A DNA stretch of 27,210 nt from positions 1-27,210 of IMG/VR virus record IMGVR_UViG_3300044971_001761. One strand, 5' to 3'. Under the pieces are notes generated by a model that had not been told where the DNA came from, ran no database searches, and worked only from the letters and a program-made list of their open reading frames with translations. The stretch is from a virus. Every line of letters begins with the position of its first letter. Within the stretch, counting starts at the first letter, position 1. Both the position numbers and the translations under genes were made by a program. Shown one piece after another: positions 1 through 6,457 of this stretch.

Positions 1-468
1 TGCACCTGCATCCAGACATTCTTTTTCAAATGCATCGATTACATCTTGTGCTGGCGCTGATTGGTGAATTAGAATTCTACAGCGATCAGGCAGTTTAGAA
101 TCTAATAAAGCATTGTAGCGGTTCCACCAAGTATCAAAAGGATGATACTTATCAAAAGCCCAGAGCGTAAAATCTGGTTCACCATCAAAGCGCATACAAC
201 CAGAAGTGGACTGGTTGAACACATCAGGCGCGTTCTTATCTCCAACAATAATCTCACAATCAATACCTTCTAACAGTTTGGCATTTTCACGCACATATGC
301 TTGAATAAATTTATTTGGAATAGGTTTCAAAGACCTAGAATATGGAACACCGCCGAAGACAATACAGCGAATGCCGTCCAATTTTTCAGACATGAATAAC
401 ACATCTGGTTGTGTCTTAACTTTAGAATGCTCAACTGCAAGCAAAGGTTTAAAATCTTTTGGAATCAT
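1..468 (-). CDS. ATP-dependent DNA ligase, N-terminal part (runs off left edge)
   Basis: The reading frame continues past base 1, so only the first 156 residues are visible. The N terminus MIPKDFKPLLA is followed by EKLDGIRC (residues 28-35), which fits ligase motif I K-x-D-G-x-R with Lys29 as the adenylated residue. CEIIVG near residue 70 fits motif III, and QSTSGCM followed by FTLWAFD resembles small phage (T7-type) ligases. The family seals nicks in duplex DNA using ATP during replication and repair. I chose ATG 468 because it directly follows the upstream stop (470-472) and gives the usual ligase N terminus. An ATG at 594 in the same frame would overlap a better small gene and has no Shine-Dalgarno. 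It is the last visible gene of the operon from the promoter at 814-841. Confidence 0.86.
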   Translation of the reverse strand, partial: MIPKDFKPLLAVEHSKVKTQPDVLFMSEKLDGIRCIVFGGVPYSRSLKPIPNKFIQAYVRENAKLLEGIDCEIIVGDKNAPDVFNQSTSGCMRFDGEPDFTLWAFDKYHPFDTWWNRYNALLDSKLPDRCRILIHQSAPAQDVIDAFEKECLDAGA

Positions 469-469
469 A

Positions 470-646
470 TCAGCCTGGTGTAGAGTAAACGGAACGGCGA
501 CCAGTCTTTGCGGCTTGGGCGCCCAATTGATAAATTGAATATTTCGATGCACCTTGCCAGGTGCGCTCATTCGGCCGAGGTTTGGCCATGGCATACACAG
601 TCAGTTTAACGCCATCAGAGGTCACGTAGGATTGCAAGACTTTCAT
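470..646 (-). CDS. Small phage protein, 58 aa, unknown function
   Basis: Starts MKVLQSYVTSDGVKLTVYAM and is rich in basic and aromatic residues, with no membrane segment or recognised motif. GGAAA lies about 7 bases before the ATG, and this ATG overlaps the stop of the upstream gene as ATGA, which supports translational coupling. It lies between a 46-aa protein and the ligase in one operon. The longer frame of the ligase runs over the same bases, so one of the two must be non-coding here. I prefer this one because of its ribosome site and coupling. Function unknown. Confidence 0.6.
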   Translation of the reverse strand: MKVLQSYVTSDGVKLTVYAMAKPRPNERTWQGASKYSIYQLGAQAAKTGRRSVYSTPG

Positions 647-783
647 ACAATTTCCATTTCAGTGGGTTCAAAAACATTTGATGTTACAATAGTGCCGCCA
701 TTGATAACTTGATACAACTCAGCAACAGCTAGGATGTAAAAAGTCATAACGCGACCAGTTGGCGTAATCAGGGTATACTGCAT
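643..783 (-). CDS. Small conserved-type phage protein, 46 aa
   Basis: The peptide begins MQYTLITPTGRVMTFYI and ends EPTEMEIV. It is the first gene behind the cassette promoter at 814-841 and has a strong ribosome site, GAGGAA, just before the ATG. Its TGA overlaps the next ATG. Short proteins of this kind are common in T4-like genomes; no function is known to me. A hydrophobic stretch in the middle (FYILAVAELYQVI) is too short and too polar to call a membrane segment. Confidence 0.7.
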   Translation of the reverse strand: MQYTLITPTGRVMTFYILAVAELYQVINGGTIVTSNVFEPTEMEIV

Positions 784-813
784 TGAATTCCTCAACAACT
801 TATAACAGTACCT

Positions 814-841
814 ATTATACCAGGAATTCCGGAATTGTCAA
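814..841 (-). promoter_or_regulatory. Sigma70 promoter, cassette type, minus strand
   Basis: On the minus strand TTGACA (841-836) and TATAAT (819-814) are separated by 16 bp, with TGG before the -10 as an extended -10. The spacer holds nested palindromes (ATTCCGGAAT, GGAATTCC) and ends CCTGG, as in the plus-strand cassettes. It serves the 46-aa, 58-aa and ligase genes. It is the only copy of this 16-bp-spacer cassette I found on the minus strand. Confidence 0.85.
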
Positions 842-846
842 TATAC

Positions 847-868
847 GAAAAAAGTATTCATTATACTT
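847..868 (-). terminator. Rho-independent terminator of the kinase operon
   Basis: Minus-strand AAGTAT, a five-base loop and ATACTT form a 6-bp stem followed by a run of six T. The hairpin overlaps the TAA stop of the kinase gene (861-863). The next promoter begins a few bases further on, so one operon ends and the next begins within about 55 bp. Confidence 0.65.
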
Positions 869-1328
869 TCCAGATTTCCATGAAGCCTTCTTCCAGTGTC
901 GGCTCTTCCCAATTGCCGATCATCCTATCAACAACATCAATCGGAACAATTTTGTTGGGTCTTGATGCAAGGCGTCTTTCCAATTCTTGTCTTTCAGGAA
1001 TAGGAAACACAACAGCAATGGCATAATAATTTGGAAGCATCCGAAACTTCTTGGCGCGAGTTCCGATTGAGGTTGAAGTTTGATCCCAAATAATATTGCG
1101 GCCAGCTTCCCTAGCTTCAATCACAGCATCCGTCATTCTGTCAACTGCAATCGGCATATACTCCTGAAATGCCTCAGTGTATGTTTTGCCAGTTTGTGCG
1201 GCATACTCTTCAACGTATTGATCGGTTGATATGATAACACAATCATCCGAGAATGATTGATTGTTGGACCAAGTTGTCTTACCTGAAGCTGGAATGCCAA
1301 CTAACATGTATAGTCTATTCACGATCAT
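861..1328 (-). CDS. P-loop kinase, polynucleotide-kinase-like (5'-kinase domain only)
   Basis: 155 aa. Walker A is GIPASGKTTW at about residues 11-20, followed by ISTDQYVEEYA, where the Asp matches the general base of T4 polynucleotide 5'-kinase type enzymes. IIWDQTSTS and the Arg-rich segment ERRLASR resemble the Walker B-like strand and lid. There is room only for a kinase domain, without the 3'-phosphatase domain of T4 PseT. The family transfers the ATP gamma phosphate to nucleic-acid 5' ends or small substrates, and zeta-toxin-like kinases share the fold, so the substrate is not certain. The start overlaps the previous stop (ATGA), and a terminator follows at once. Confidence 0.72.
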   Translation of the reverse strand: MIVNRLYMLVGIPASGKTTWSNNQSFSDDCVIISTDQYVEEYAAQTGKTYTEAFQEYMPIAVDRMTDAVIEAREAGRNIIWDQTSTSIGTRAKKFRMLPNYYAIAVVFPIPERQELERRLASRPNKIVPIDVVDRMIGNWEEPTLEEGFMEIWKV

Positions 1329-1555
1329 TTATAATCTTTCCCAAAAATCTTCATATGAAGTGCCCGCACCTCTGACCTATCCTCACGTTCAGCAATCACA
1401 TTCATTTCAAACTCCGATGGATAATGCCGAAGCAATCTTCGCGCCTGCGCACGAACATCTTCTGGCACTCGCGGAGTTTTCTTCGGATCAAGTAAGTCAT
1501 AAAGAAATTTCTCAGTATTGATAACTGCGTTTGTTCTTTCAACAGGTACTGTCAT
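1325..1555 (-). CDS. BPSL0761-family small protein, 76 aa
   Basis: Begins MTVPVERTNAVINTEKFL and contains QARRLLRHYPSEFE. This layout (ERTxAV, then RRLLRHYPS) matches small proteins annotated as BPSL0761 family in Burkholderia, Pseudomonas and their prophages; I recognise it by sequence pattern only. Function unknown. Both ends overlap neighbouring genes by four bases (ATGA). Its presence is one of two weak hints of a betaproteobacterial or related host. Confidence 0.68.
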   Translation of the reverse strand: MTVPVERTNAVINTEKFLYDLLDPKKTPRVPEDVRAQARRLLRHYPSEFEMNVIAEREDRSEVRALHMKIFGKDYK

Positions 1556-1746
1556 AGATCACCACCATAAAACGAAATCAAAAGTTCCAGTGCATAAATC
1601 AATTGGTGATTCTTCGCAACATCTTCTGGATGAAGATATGTGCCTTCCTCAATATGAGATTTCAATTCCGCCTTTATATATTGATAACTATCTTTCAAGG
1701 ACGCTAGTGCAATTCGGTCTGCGACTTCACCATCTAATTCAATCAT
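1552..1746 (-). CDS. Conserved-type small phage protein, 64 aa
   Basis: Begins MIELDGEVADRIALASLKDS and continues with a mainly helical, charged segment ending LLISFYGGDL. I start it at ATG 1746, which has GAGAGGAA directly upstream and overlaps the last codons of the preceding gene. A longer in-frame extension to 1857 would lie inside that gene and is not needed. The HPEDVAKN motif and length fit a family of unknown function common in T4-like phages. Confidence 0.75.
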   Translation of the reverse strand: MIELDGEVADRIALASLKDSYQYIKAELKSHIEEGTYLHPEDVAKNHQLIYALELLISFYGGDL

Positions 1747-2137
1747 TATCTTCCTCTCTTGTGTGTTCACCACATGCAGTGTAAATCCATCCATGGCCGC
1801 GGCGCTTGCCTGGTTTGCCACATGTCTCACAAATTCTTCCAGACATACTCTCAGCAAACCAAATCATGCCGCGTGTGAGGTCATCACCACCACTAACATA
1901 AAATCTCAGTGTGCCAAACTTTTCCTTGACTTGTTCAACAACAACTTGTGGAACATTCAGCCTAGGATTTTGATCAATGTATCTTTGAATACTGTCACAC
2001 AATTGATCAATCAAATCAAACCAGCCATCACGACATTCAAAACCCCAGTACATACAAGATTCTTGCATACTGGAATTCCGATTGACGAACATTTTAGGAT
2101 ATCGTTCGCACAGCAATTTATCCAATTCATCGTTCAT
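1739..2137 (-). CDS. Phage protein with C-terminal zinc-finger-like motif, 132 aa
   Basis: The N-terminal part (MNDELDKLLCERYPKMF, then CMYWGFECRDGWFDLID) is followed by VKEKFGTLRFYVSGGDD and a C-terminal CETCGKPG with CGEH about 17 residues later, which could bind one zinc ion. This arrangement is frequent in phage proteins of unknown function, probably nucleic-acid or protein adaptors (inference). It overlaps the upstream gene by ATGA and the downstream one by eight bases. Confidence 0.75.
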   Translation of the reverse strand: MNDELDKLLCERYPKMFVNRNSSMQESCMYWGFECRDGWFDLIDQLCDSIQRYIDQNPRLNVPQVVVEQVKEKFGTLRFYVSGGDDLTRGMIWFAESMSGRICETCGKPGKRRGHGWIYTACGEHTREEDND

Positions 2138-2451
2138 ACAGCGTCCTCACGTTCCAGATATTTGTAAAAATCTTCATCCGTTTCATATACAAATTCTGTA
2201 CCATCAGCATGAATGCAATGTGGACCAGGAGTTTTGCCTGCCTCAAATTCATATAGAAACCATTCAACACTTTCGGTATAATCACCAAACAATGCACGAA
2301 TCAAAAGAGTACGTTGGATATGACACTGTTCAAAATATTCACTCTCAAAAAAGATACTATTGATATCCCGAGGAACAGAACAAATATATTTGTCCTGCTT
2401 TATATCACTAGCACGTAATTGTCGGACCACATCAATCAATTCTTTATTCAT
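2134..2451 (-). CDS. Unknown phage protein, 105 aa
   Basis: I start at ATG 2451 (MNKELIDVVRQL), which has GGAATTCAAG before it and overlaps the previous stop. An ATG four codons upstream would also be open. The protein is acidic and aromatic-rich (EFVYETDEDFYKYLE near the C terminus), soluble in appearance, and shows no motif I recognise. It is coupled on both sides to neighbours in the operon. Confidence 0.65.
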   Translation of the reverse strand: MNKELIDVVRQLRASDIKQDKYICSVPRDINSIFFESEYFEQCHIQRTLLIRALFGDYTESVEWFLYEFEAGKTPGPHCIHADGTEFVYETDEDFYKYLEREDAV

Positions 2452-2641
2452 CTTGAATTCCAAAACTATCTAAAATATTTGCGCCGATATTCTTTTGACC
2501 GTGATGTTCCATGAGACCGGCAATCAACGCACAGTTCTTTACGATCAACTCGGCAAACTTTTCTGCATTGTCGATACTCATCCACTTGCCGCTGGTGTCT
2601 GTGCCAGCCTGCAACATAAAATCACGAATACAATCATTCAT
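2444..2641 (-). CDS. FAELIV-family small protein, minus-strand copy, 65 aa
   Basis: Starts MNDCIRDFMLQAGTD, holds EKFAELIVKNCA in the centre and ends SFGIQDE. This is the pattern of a paralogous family found five more times on the plus strand (6927, 7608, 12823, 14143, 14618): an N-terminal helix MNxRIKEL, a variable middle, the EKFAxLIVxxCA helix and a C-terminal FGVEE. No function is known for the family. I start at ATG 2641, which overlaps the preceding stop; an extension to 2677 is open but lies inside the upstream gene. Confidence 0.72.
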   Translation of the reverse strand: MNDCIRDFMLQAGTDTSGKWMSIDNAEKFAELIVKNCALIAGLMEHHGQKNIGANILDSFGIQDE

Positions 2642-2771
2642 TTTCAAACTCGGCCATATCGTTAGCGACTTCCTCAACCCACGCCACAGGCACGTTCAGT
2701 GTGTCAGCAACACTCTGCCACGACTCGCCGCGCTCCAGCATATCTTGAATATCCATGTAAAGTTCAGACAT
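2634..2771 (-). CDS. Small helix-turn-helix-like protein, 45 aa
   Basis: Begins MSELYMDIQDMLERGESW and continues QSVADTLNVPVAWVEEV. The spacing of these two helices resembles a minimal helix-turn-helix of the kind seen in short phage proteins, so DNA binding is possible but not shown. GGAGAAATTT precedes the ATG. It is cotranscribed with the upstream nucleotidyltransferase-like gene, 26 bases away, and overlaps the next start. Confidence 0.65.
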   Translation of the reverse strand: MSELYMDIQDMLERGESWQSVADTLNVPVAWVEEVANDMAEFENE

Positions 2772-2797
2772 AAATTTCTCCAGTTAGTTTCTCTATC

Positions 2798-3370
2798 TTA
2801 CAACAAAACGTCATCATTGTCAAGTGTCCATCCACGTTCCAGGAATTTCTGTTGCCTTTTCGCAACAGGCTCTCTACCACCAGGATTTTTTACCAATCTT
2901 TTTGCAGCAATAACTTCAAGTTGTTTTTGTGAAATATAAAATACATTCTCAGCTAAATCCAAATATGGCAAGCAATGTATATAATCAAACTTTTTTCTTT
3001 CAGTGTAATAATCACCCAATGTAATTATTTGAAAGTCATTGATCAGTGTGATGGCATTTTCGGTAATTAGCGGTTGTGAACTTTGTAGATTACCATACTT
3101 TGCAGCCACATCCATGATATAGTCAGAGTAGTCACAAATTATAATGTCGCGCAGGTACTGAATTTTTGCGGGATCACGGAGCCAGAAATCATAGTCTTTT
3201 GGCTCTTCTTTATGATATATTGAAGAGGTACAAGAACCAGACAGAATGCAGCTATCGTGAATCATCCACCACAGCGCCTTAGGCAACAAGTCCTTCTGTT
3301 TATAGAGCTTTAGTACTACATCGCCTTTCAAGGTAGTAGCAGTTTTATTCCAAGATGTATTAGTATTCAT
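2798..3370 (-). CDS. Predicted nucleotidyltransferase-fold protein, 190 aa
   Basis: SGSCTSS at about residues 44-50 followed by PKDYDFWL near residue 60 matches the GS...DxD signature of the DNA polymerase beta nucleotidyltransferase superfamily, in which the two Asp bind metal. The C terminus (KRLVKNPGGREPVAKRQQ, then ERGW) is basic, as in phage relatives. The substrate cannot be read from sequence. This is the first gene of the leftward operon; its ATG lies about 28 bases past the -10 of the promoter at 3399-3427. Confidence 0.6.
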   Translation of the reverse strand: MNTNTSWNKTATTLKGDVVLKLYKQKDLLPKALWWMIHDSCILSGSCTSSIYHKEEPKDYDFWLRDPAKIQYLRDIIICDYSDYIMDVAAKYGNLQSSQPLITENAITLINDFQIITLGDYYTERKKFDYIHCLPYLDLAENVFYISQKQLEVIAAKRLVKNPGGREPVAKRQQKFLERGWTLDNDDVLL

Positions 3371-3398
3371 AAATTATTCTCAAGTACCGACACCGACG

Positions 3399-3427
3399 AT
3401 TCTACGCACATTTCCACCGGTTGTCAA
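3399..3427 (-). promoter_or_regulatory. Sigma70 promoter for the leftward operon
   Basis: On the minus strand TTGACA (3427-3422), a 17-bp spacer and TAGAAT (3404-3399). The spacer differs from the 16-bp cassettes, so this is an independent promoter. It is divergent from the plus-strand cassette at 3462-3489, with the -35 boxes about 35 bp apart. Confidence 0.65.
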
Positions 3428-3461
3428 GTTGTTTTTTTGCAACACCAACATCTTTTACCTA

Positions 3462-3489
3462 TTGACAATTACCATGGGCGTGGTATAAT
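3462..3489 (+). promoter_or_regulatory. Sigma70 promoter cassette 1
   Basis: TTGACA (3462-3467), 16-bp spacer and TATAAT (3484-3489) with TGG before the -10. The leader AGAGCCTTAGACAG resembles that of the other cassettes. It opens the plus-strand island. Confidence 0.88.
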
Positions 3490-3521
3490 AGAGCCTTAGA
3501 CAGACAGAAAGCGAGACCCTA

Positions 3522-3770
3522 ATGCGAACCAAACAGTTGATCCGTGGCTTGAAAAACTCCCAACGTATCCGTGTGATCCTCAATAATGTAGCATTTTTTA
3601 CTACAGCATCGGGGACTGACGATATCATGTATCGTAACCAGCGCATCGCGGTTCAGTTTGCACTGGAGCGTATGGTTAAAGAAAAAATTACCGGACTCGC
3701 GACCACCTTTTCGTGCTACAATGAAAAGATGGAATCCGAGCGTATCCAAGTACAGGTGGACTTAGTATGA
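3522..3770 (+). CDS. Unknown phage protein, 82 aa
   Basis: Begins MRTKQLIRGLKNSQRIRVIL, basic at the N terminus, then mixed. No domain recognised. It is the first gene behind cassette promoter 1, with a weak purine-rich ribosome site (GCGAG). Its stop overlaps the next start as ATGA. Confidence 0.65.
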   Translation: MRTKQLIRGLKNSQRIRVILNNVAFFTTASGTDDIMYRNQRIAVQFALERMVKEKITGLATTFSCYNEKMESERIQVQVDLV

Positions 3771-3928
3771 CAAGAATTCTTTTTTATCGCCTCCAAGCTC
3801 TGGAAGCCTTGCGCTGCACTTCAATGCAAGCCACCAAAATTGGTGATATTTGGTGCGAAGGTTGGATCAGCGAAGCGGACATGGAAACATTCCGACTGAA
3901 TGGCTGGTGGTACGAAGTTCAGAAGTGA
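3767..3928 (+). CDS. Unknown small protein, 53 aa
   Basis: Begins MTRILFYRLQALEALRC and ends WYEVQK, with four Trp in the C-terminal half. The ATG overlaps the preceding stop. Its TGA stop is the first base group of the next promoter cassette (TGAGTACTTTT), a junction repeated across the island. No function assigned. Confidence 0.65.
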   Translation: MTRILFYRLQALEALRCTSMQATKIGDIWCEGWISEADMETFRLNGWWYEVQK

Positions 3929-3943
3929 GTACTTTTACTGTAC

Positions 3944-3971
3944 TTGACAATTACCTAGAACCTGGTATAAT
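3944..3971 (+). promoter_or_regulatory. Sigma70 promoter cassette 2
   Basis: TTGACA (3944-3949), 16 bp, TATAAT (3966-3971). Upstream an inverted repeat AGTAC/GTACT flanks a seven-base loop and starts at the stop codon of the gene before. Confidence 0.9.
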
Positions 3972-4001
3972 AGAGACTTAGAACGAAACGAAGGAATCAA
4001 A

Positions 4002-4169
4002 ATGGATATCACCACGGCAATCGCGCAAATCAACCAAGAAGCCGAACACTTGGGCTTGGGTCTTTTGGAAACACTTCTGGATATCCAAGAGCGTGGTATG
4101 TCAGCATACAGTTATGATACCATGCGCGCCTATCGTGTGTTCATGGCTGAAGGTGCCAAACTTTTCTAA
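4002..4169 (+). CDS. Unknown small protein, 55 aa
   Basis: Begins MDITTAIAQINQEAEHLGLG and is probably all helical. AAGGAA precedes the ATG, and the cassette 2 leader runs straight into it. No motif recognised. Ten bases separate it from the next gene, which has its own AAGGAG-type site. Confidence 0.68.
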   Translation: MDITTAIAQINQEAEHLGLGLLETLLDIQERGMSAYSYDTMRAYRVFMAEGAKLF

Positions 4170-4178
4170 GGAGTAGTT

Positions 4179-4460
4179 ATGAAGCAAAATTATACAATGT
4201 ATATTTACAAAGCCGACCGCCGTTGCAAGACTGGTGAGCGCCTGTTCTCCACTACCGTGTGGCCTAACCGTGATGAAGCCACGATCCGCCGCGAGTGCAA
4301 CGAATTGTATGACCTGTATCCCGCGACAAAAGGGTGGCGCTTTGAATGTCACCCAACCACAATTACCGTCAAAAGTTACATGACTGGCGAGGATGTCCAA
4401 ATCGACCGCGACACACCATGGTGTTGTAATCCTGCGTCAGAATCTTTTTGGTCAATGTAA
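4179..4460 (+). CDS. Conserved-type phage protein, 93 aa
   Basis: Begins MKQNYTMYIYKADRRCKTGE, with an alpha/beta composition and a C-terminal part containing VKSYMTGEDVQI and DTPWCCNP. Proteins with this MYIYKADRRCKTGERL start occur in several T4-like phages as hypotheticals; recognition is by pattern. It is soluble with three cysteines, no paired metal motif, and unknown function. AAGGAG lies before the ATG. Confidence 0.72.
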   Translation: MKQNYTMYIYKADRRCKTGERLFSTTVWPNRDEATIRRECNELYDLYPATKGWRFECHPTTITVKSYMTGEDVQIDRDTPWCCNPASESFWSM

Positions 4461-4467
4461 AAAACGC

Positions 4468-4495
4468 TTGACAAGTCTCCACCAATCTGTATAAT
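4468..4495 (+). promoter_or_regulatory. Sigma70 promoter, diverged cassette 3
   Basis: TTGACA (4468-4473), 16 bp, TATAAT (4490-4495). The spacer (AGTCTCCACCAATCTG) departs from the common form but keeps the 16-bp length, the TG before the -10 and the AGAACC leader. It drives the membrane-protein cluster, and the first ATG lies only 8 bases past the -10. Confidence 0.8.
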
Positions 4496-4502
4496 AGAAC
4501 CT

Positions 4503-4598
4503 ATGAAACTGATTACTGAAATCTTCCAAGCCGCCATCATCGCCACTCTGATGTTTGGTCCTTTCTTTTATTACTTCCTTTTTATGATGAAACCATGA
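4503..4598 (+). CDS. Single-span membrane peptide, 31 aa
   Basis: MKLITEIFQAAIIATLMFGP followed by FFYYFLFMMKP: one hydrophobic helix with a short charged N terminus. The ATG lies so close to the -10 (TATAATAGAACCTATG) that transcription would start at about the start codon, giving a leaderless message, unless read-through transcription supplies a leader. The stop overlaps the next start. Function unknown; small inner-membrane peptides are frequent among phage host-takeover genes. Confidence 0.55.
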   Translation: MKLITEIFQAAIIATLMFGPFFYYFLFMMKP

Positions 4599-4771
4599 TC
4601 CGAGTTATTTTGGCCTGGGCGATCCTAAGCGCCCTCATTGCATTCTTGATTACCATGTTCCGAAGTTTGTCTGGTAAACAAAAATGGCAGTTGACAAAAG
4701 TTGTTGGCTATGCTACAATGTGTTCTCTTATCGCAGTAGCAATTCTTGTTGGTATTGTTGTCCTCTTTTAA
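4595..4771 (+). CDS. Two-span small membrane protein, 58 aa
   Basis: Two hydrophobic helices (about residues 3-20 and 38-57) flank a basic loop containing FRSLSGKQKWQL. This hairpin layout with GKQKWQL in the loop is known to me from hypothetical proteins of T4-like phages. The start overlaps the previous stop. Its central coding part contains a good sigma70 promoter (4691-4719) for the genes downstream. Function unknown. Confidence 0.65.
   Translation: MIRVILAWAILSALIAFLITMFRSLSGKQKWQLTKVVGYATMCSLIAVAILVGIVVLF
4691..4719 (+). promoter_or_regulatory. Possible internal sigma70 promoter upstream of the SPFH gene
   Basis: TTGACA (4691-4696), exactly 17 bp, TACAAT (4714-4719), inside the coding sequence of the 58-aa membrane protein. 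It would transcribe the 28-aa peptide and the SPFH lipoprotein separately from cassette 3. It differs in spacer length and sequence from the cassettes. Confidence 0.45.
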
Positions 4772-4780
4772 GGAGTTATC

Positions 4781-4867
4781 ATGTTCAGTGACCTTTTGCT
4801 AAGGCCCTTGTATTTCATCCTGGGCTTCCTTGTTTGTTTTGTTCTTTTTTCTTTTGGAGTTCTTTAA
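4781..4867 (+). CDS. Single-span membrane peptide, 28 aa
   Basis: MFSDLLLRPLYFILGFL and a further hydrophobic stretch ending FGVL. AAGGAG sits nine bases before the ATG. Its stop and the next start are one base apart, and TTTTGGAG within its last codons is the ribosome site for the SPFH gene, so it may act partly as a coupling leader. Confidence 0.55.
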   Translation: MFSDLLLRPLYFILGFLVCFVLFSFGVL

Positions 4868-4868
4868 T

Positions 4869-5666
4869 ATGAATCGTTACCTGAAACTTGGCGCTATCGC
4901 CGCAGCCGTTGCTTTGACTTCCGCATGTACTCGCATTGAAACTGGTGAGGTCGGTGTTCGTGTCGGCTTTGATAAACAGGTGCAGTCTGGTGAGTTGCTG
5001 CCAGGCTCATTCAACCAAACTATCGTTGGCACTATTTTGACTTTCCCAGTCAAGGACGTTAACGTAGTCCTGGAGAATATGACACCCGTTGCAAAAGACA
5101 ACAGCACCATGAAAGACTTGGACGCTGTGGTTGTTTACAACATCAATCCACAAACCGTTGCTGAACTATACTCCGCAAAGAACAAATCGTTCCACGCAGA
5201 ATTCAAAGGTGACACATATGTGATGTATAACTATGTGGTGCAAAACGCACGGAATGCCATCTACAAAGCCGCACGAAAGTATGAAGCATTGGACATGGCT
5301 GATAACCGCACGGATATGGAAAACTATATCAAGGATGAAATTCAGCGAAACCTTGCTGAGGAAAAACTTGACGGTAGTATCACTATCTCCCAGGTCATGA
5401 TCCGTAACGTATTGCCAAGTGATACAGTGGTAGAATCCGCTAACGCATTGGTTCGTAGCAAAAACGAATTGAAGCAAAAGGAAGTGGAAGTGAAAACTGC
5501 TGAGGCCGAAAGCCGTCGTATGGCTGCATTGGCTAACAACTCAGGCAGTTCCATTGCATTCATGCAAGCACAAGCTATGTTGAATATCTCAGAAGGTATC
5601 AAGAACGGCAAGGTGCAGACAATCGTTGTGCCATCCAACTTCAATGCTTTGATGATGGGTAAGTAA
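4869..5666 (+). CDS. SPFH/Band-7 (prohibitin-stomatin family) lipoprotein, 265 aa
   Basis: The N terminus MNRYLKLGAIAAAVALTSAC is a lipoprotein signal with lipobox TSAC and the lipidated Cys at residue 20. After it come ETGEVGVRVGFDKQV, VKDVNVVLENMTPVAKDN, DAVVVYNINPQTVAELY and the SPFH-type end ISQVMIRNVLPSDTVV, then a charged coiled coil (NELKQKEVEVKTAEAESRRM) and a hydrophobic C terminus, as in prohibitin and HflK/HflC proteins. Bacterial relatives form large membrane rings that restrain the FtsH protease. A phage copy could remodel the inner membrane, guard phage proteins from FtsH, or affect superinfection (inference). I start at ATG 4869, preceded by TTTTGGAG; an in-frame extension to 4830 would lie in the peptide before it. 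Genes around it are small membrane proteins, which fits a membrane module. Confidence 0.85.
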   Translation: MNRYLKLGAIAAAVALTSACTRIETGEVGVRVGFDKQVQSGELLPGSFNQTIVGTILTFPVKDVNVVLENMTPVAKDNSTMKDLDAVVVYNINPQTVAELYSAKNKSFHAEFKGDTYVMYNYVVQNARNAIYKAARKYEALDMADNRTDMENYIKDEIQRNLAEEKLDGSITISQVMIRNVLPSDTVVESANALVRSKNELKQKEVEVKTAEAESRRMAALANNSGSSIAFMQAQAMLNISEGIKNGKVQTIVVPSNFNALMMGK

Positions 5667-5683
5667 ACATTTCGGAGTGGTGA

Positions 5684-6040
5684 ATGAAAGCCTATCTGCA
5701 TGGAAAAATCCACGCTAAAAAATATGGAGGAGTCGCCGATGACTACGCAGACATTGACGACTTCATTGACAGCTCTAAAGCATCGGTTGCAGATGTGCGG
5801 CACCGAGCCGTACTACACTCTGCTTTTGGCTGTTTTGTCGTTGAACAAATGTTCGGTAGAACCAGAATTAATTCAGATGGCAAAGAGTACAGCCCAAGAG
5901 ACATTGCCGAAGACCACATTCAGCAAGACCTAGGCTTCATTCCTACCATGGAAATGTATCTAAACAACATGACGCTCCAACCTTGGATGTCAGGCACAAT
6001 GAAAACCAACCGTAGTAAATTTATCAAACTTGAGGACTAA
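5684..6040 (+). CDS. DUF6915-type phage protein, 118 aa
   Basis: Begins MKAYLHGKIHAKKYGG, with FIDSSKASVADVRHRAVLHS in the middle and YSPRDIAEDHIQQDLG later. The pattern KAYLHG...HAKKYGG...DIDDFIDSSK...HSAFGC...SPRDIAEDHIxxDLG is, as far as I recall, the DUF6915 family of phage and bacterial proteins. Conserved His and Asp residues suggest a metal-dependent fold but no activity is established. GGAGTGGTGA precedes the ATG. Confidence 0.72.
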   Translation: MKAYLHGKIHAKKYGGVADDYADIDDFIDSSKASVADVRHRAVLHSAFGCFVVEQMFGRTRINSDGKEYSPRDIAEDHIQQDLGFIPTMEMYLNNMTLQPWMSGTMKTNRSKFIKLED

Positions 6041-6041
6041 C

Positions 6042-6455
6042 ATGTCAATAATTAAAGCTGGATATCGTATTACCGTCACCTCTTGGGAAAATGACGCAGA
6101 CAATTACAATACCAAAACTGTCGAGGGTTTGAATGAAGATGAAGTTAATTTTCATATTGATCTTTTGAAGTTGATTGTGGGTAGTAACAGCAACGACAAA
6201 ACAGTATTCGGTAACATGTATAATCCTAGGGATAGTGAACTTGAAGCATTTCAGGAAGCTGTTATTAGAGTTTTTCTGAAACATTCACGGCCAGATAGCA
6301 TCTATGAACCTCTAGATATTGCAATGGACATTATCGGCGAGTACACTGGTTATGGTGGTGATGGGTTCTACACCCGTGTAGCAGAATCTATTGTGGTCGA
6401 GTTCGTTCCACAAGAAATTATTATTGAAGACGTATCAACTAAATTTGGAGTTTAA
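6042..6455 (+). CDS. Conserved-type phage protein, 137 aa
   Basis: Begins MSIIKAGYRITVTSWENDAD and contains VFGNMYNPRDSELEAFQEA and GEYTGYGGDGFYTRVAES. Proteins with this YRITVTSWENDADN start occur in many T4-like phages without known function. I start at ATG 6042, preceded by GAGGACTAAC, rather than four codons earlier inside the preceding gene. Acidic, soluble. Confidence 0.75.
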   Translation: MSIIKAGYRITVTSWENDADNYNTKTVEGLNEDEVNFHIDLLKLIVGSNSNDKTVFGNMYNPRDSELEAFQEAVIRVFLKHSRPDSIYEPLDIAMDIIGEYTGYGGDGFYTRVAESIVVEFVPQEIIIEDVSTKFGV

Positions 6456-6457
6456 TC

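Noticed and set aside
470-594. Longer DNA ligase start at 594 or 570
   Set aside because: No ribosome site at either, and the frame overlaps a better-supported 58-aa gene; ATG 468 gives a standard ligase N terminus.
4101-4400. 99-aa minus-strand open frame
   Set aside because: Antisense to the conserved 93-aa gene and out of step with local transcription.
5342-5803. 153-aa minus-strand open frame
   Set aside because: Antisense to the SPFH gene; no ribosome site or family resemblance.
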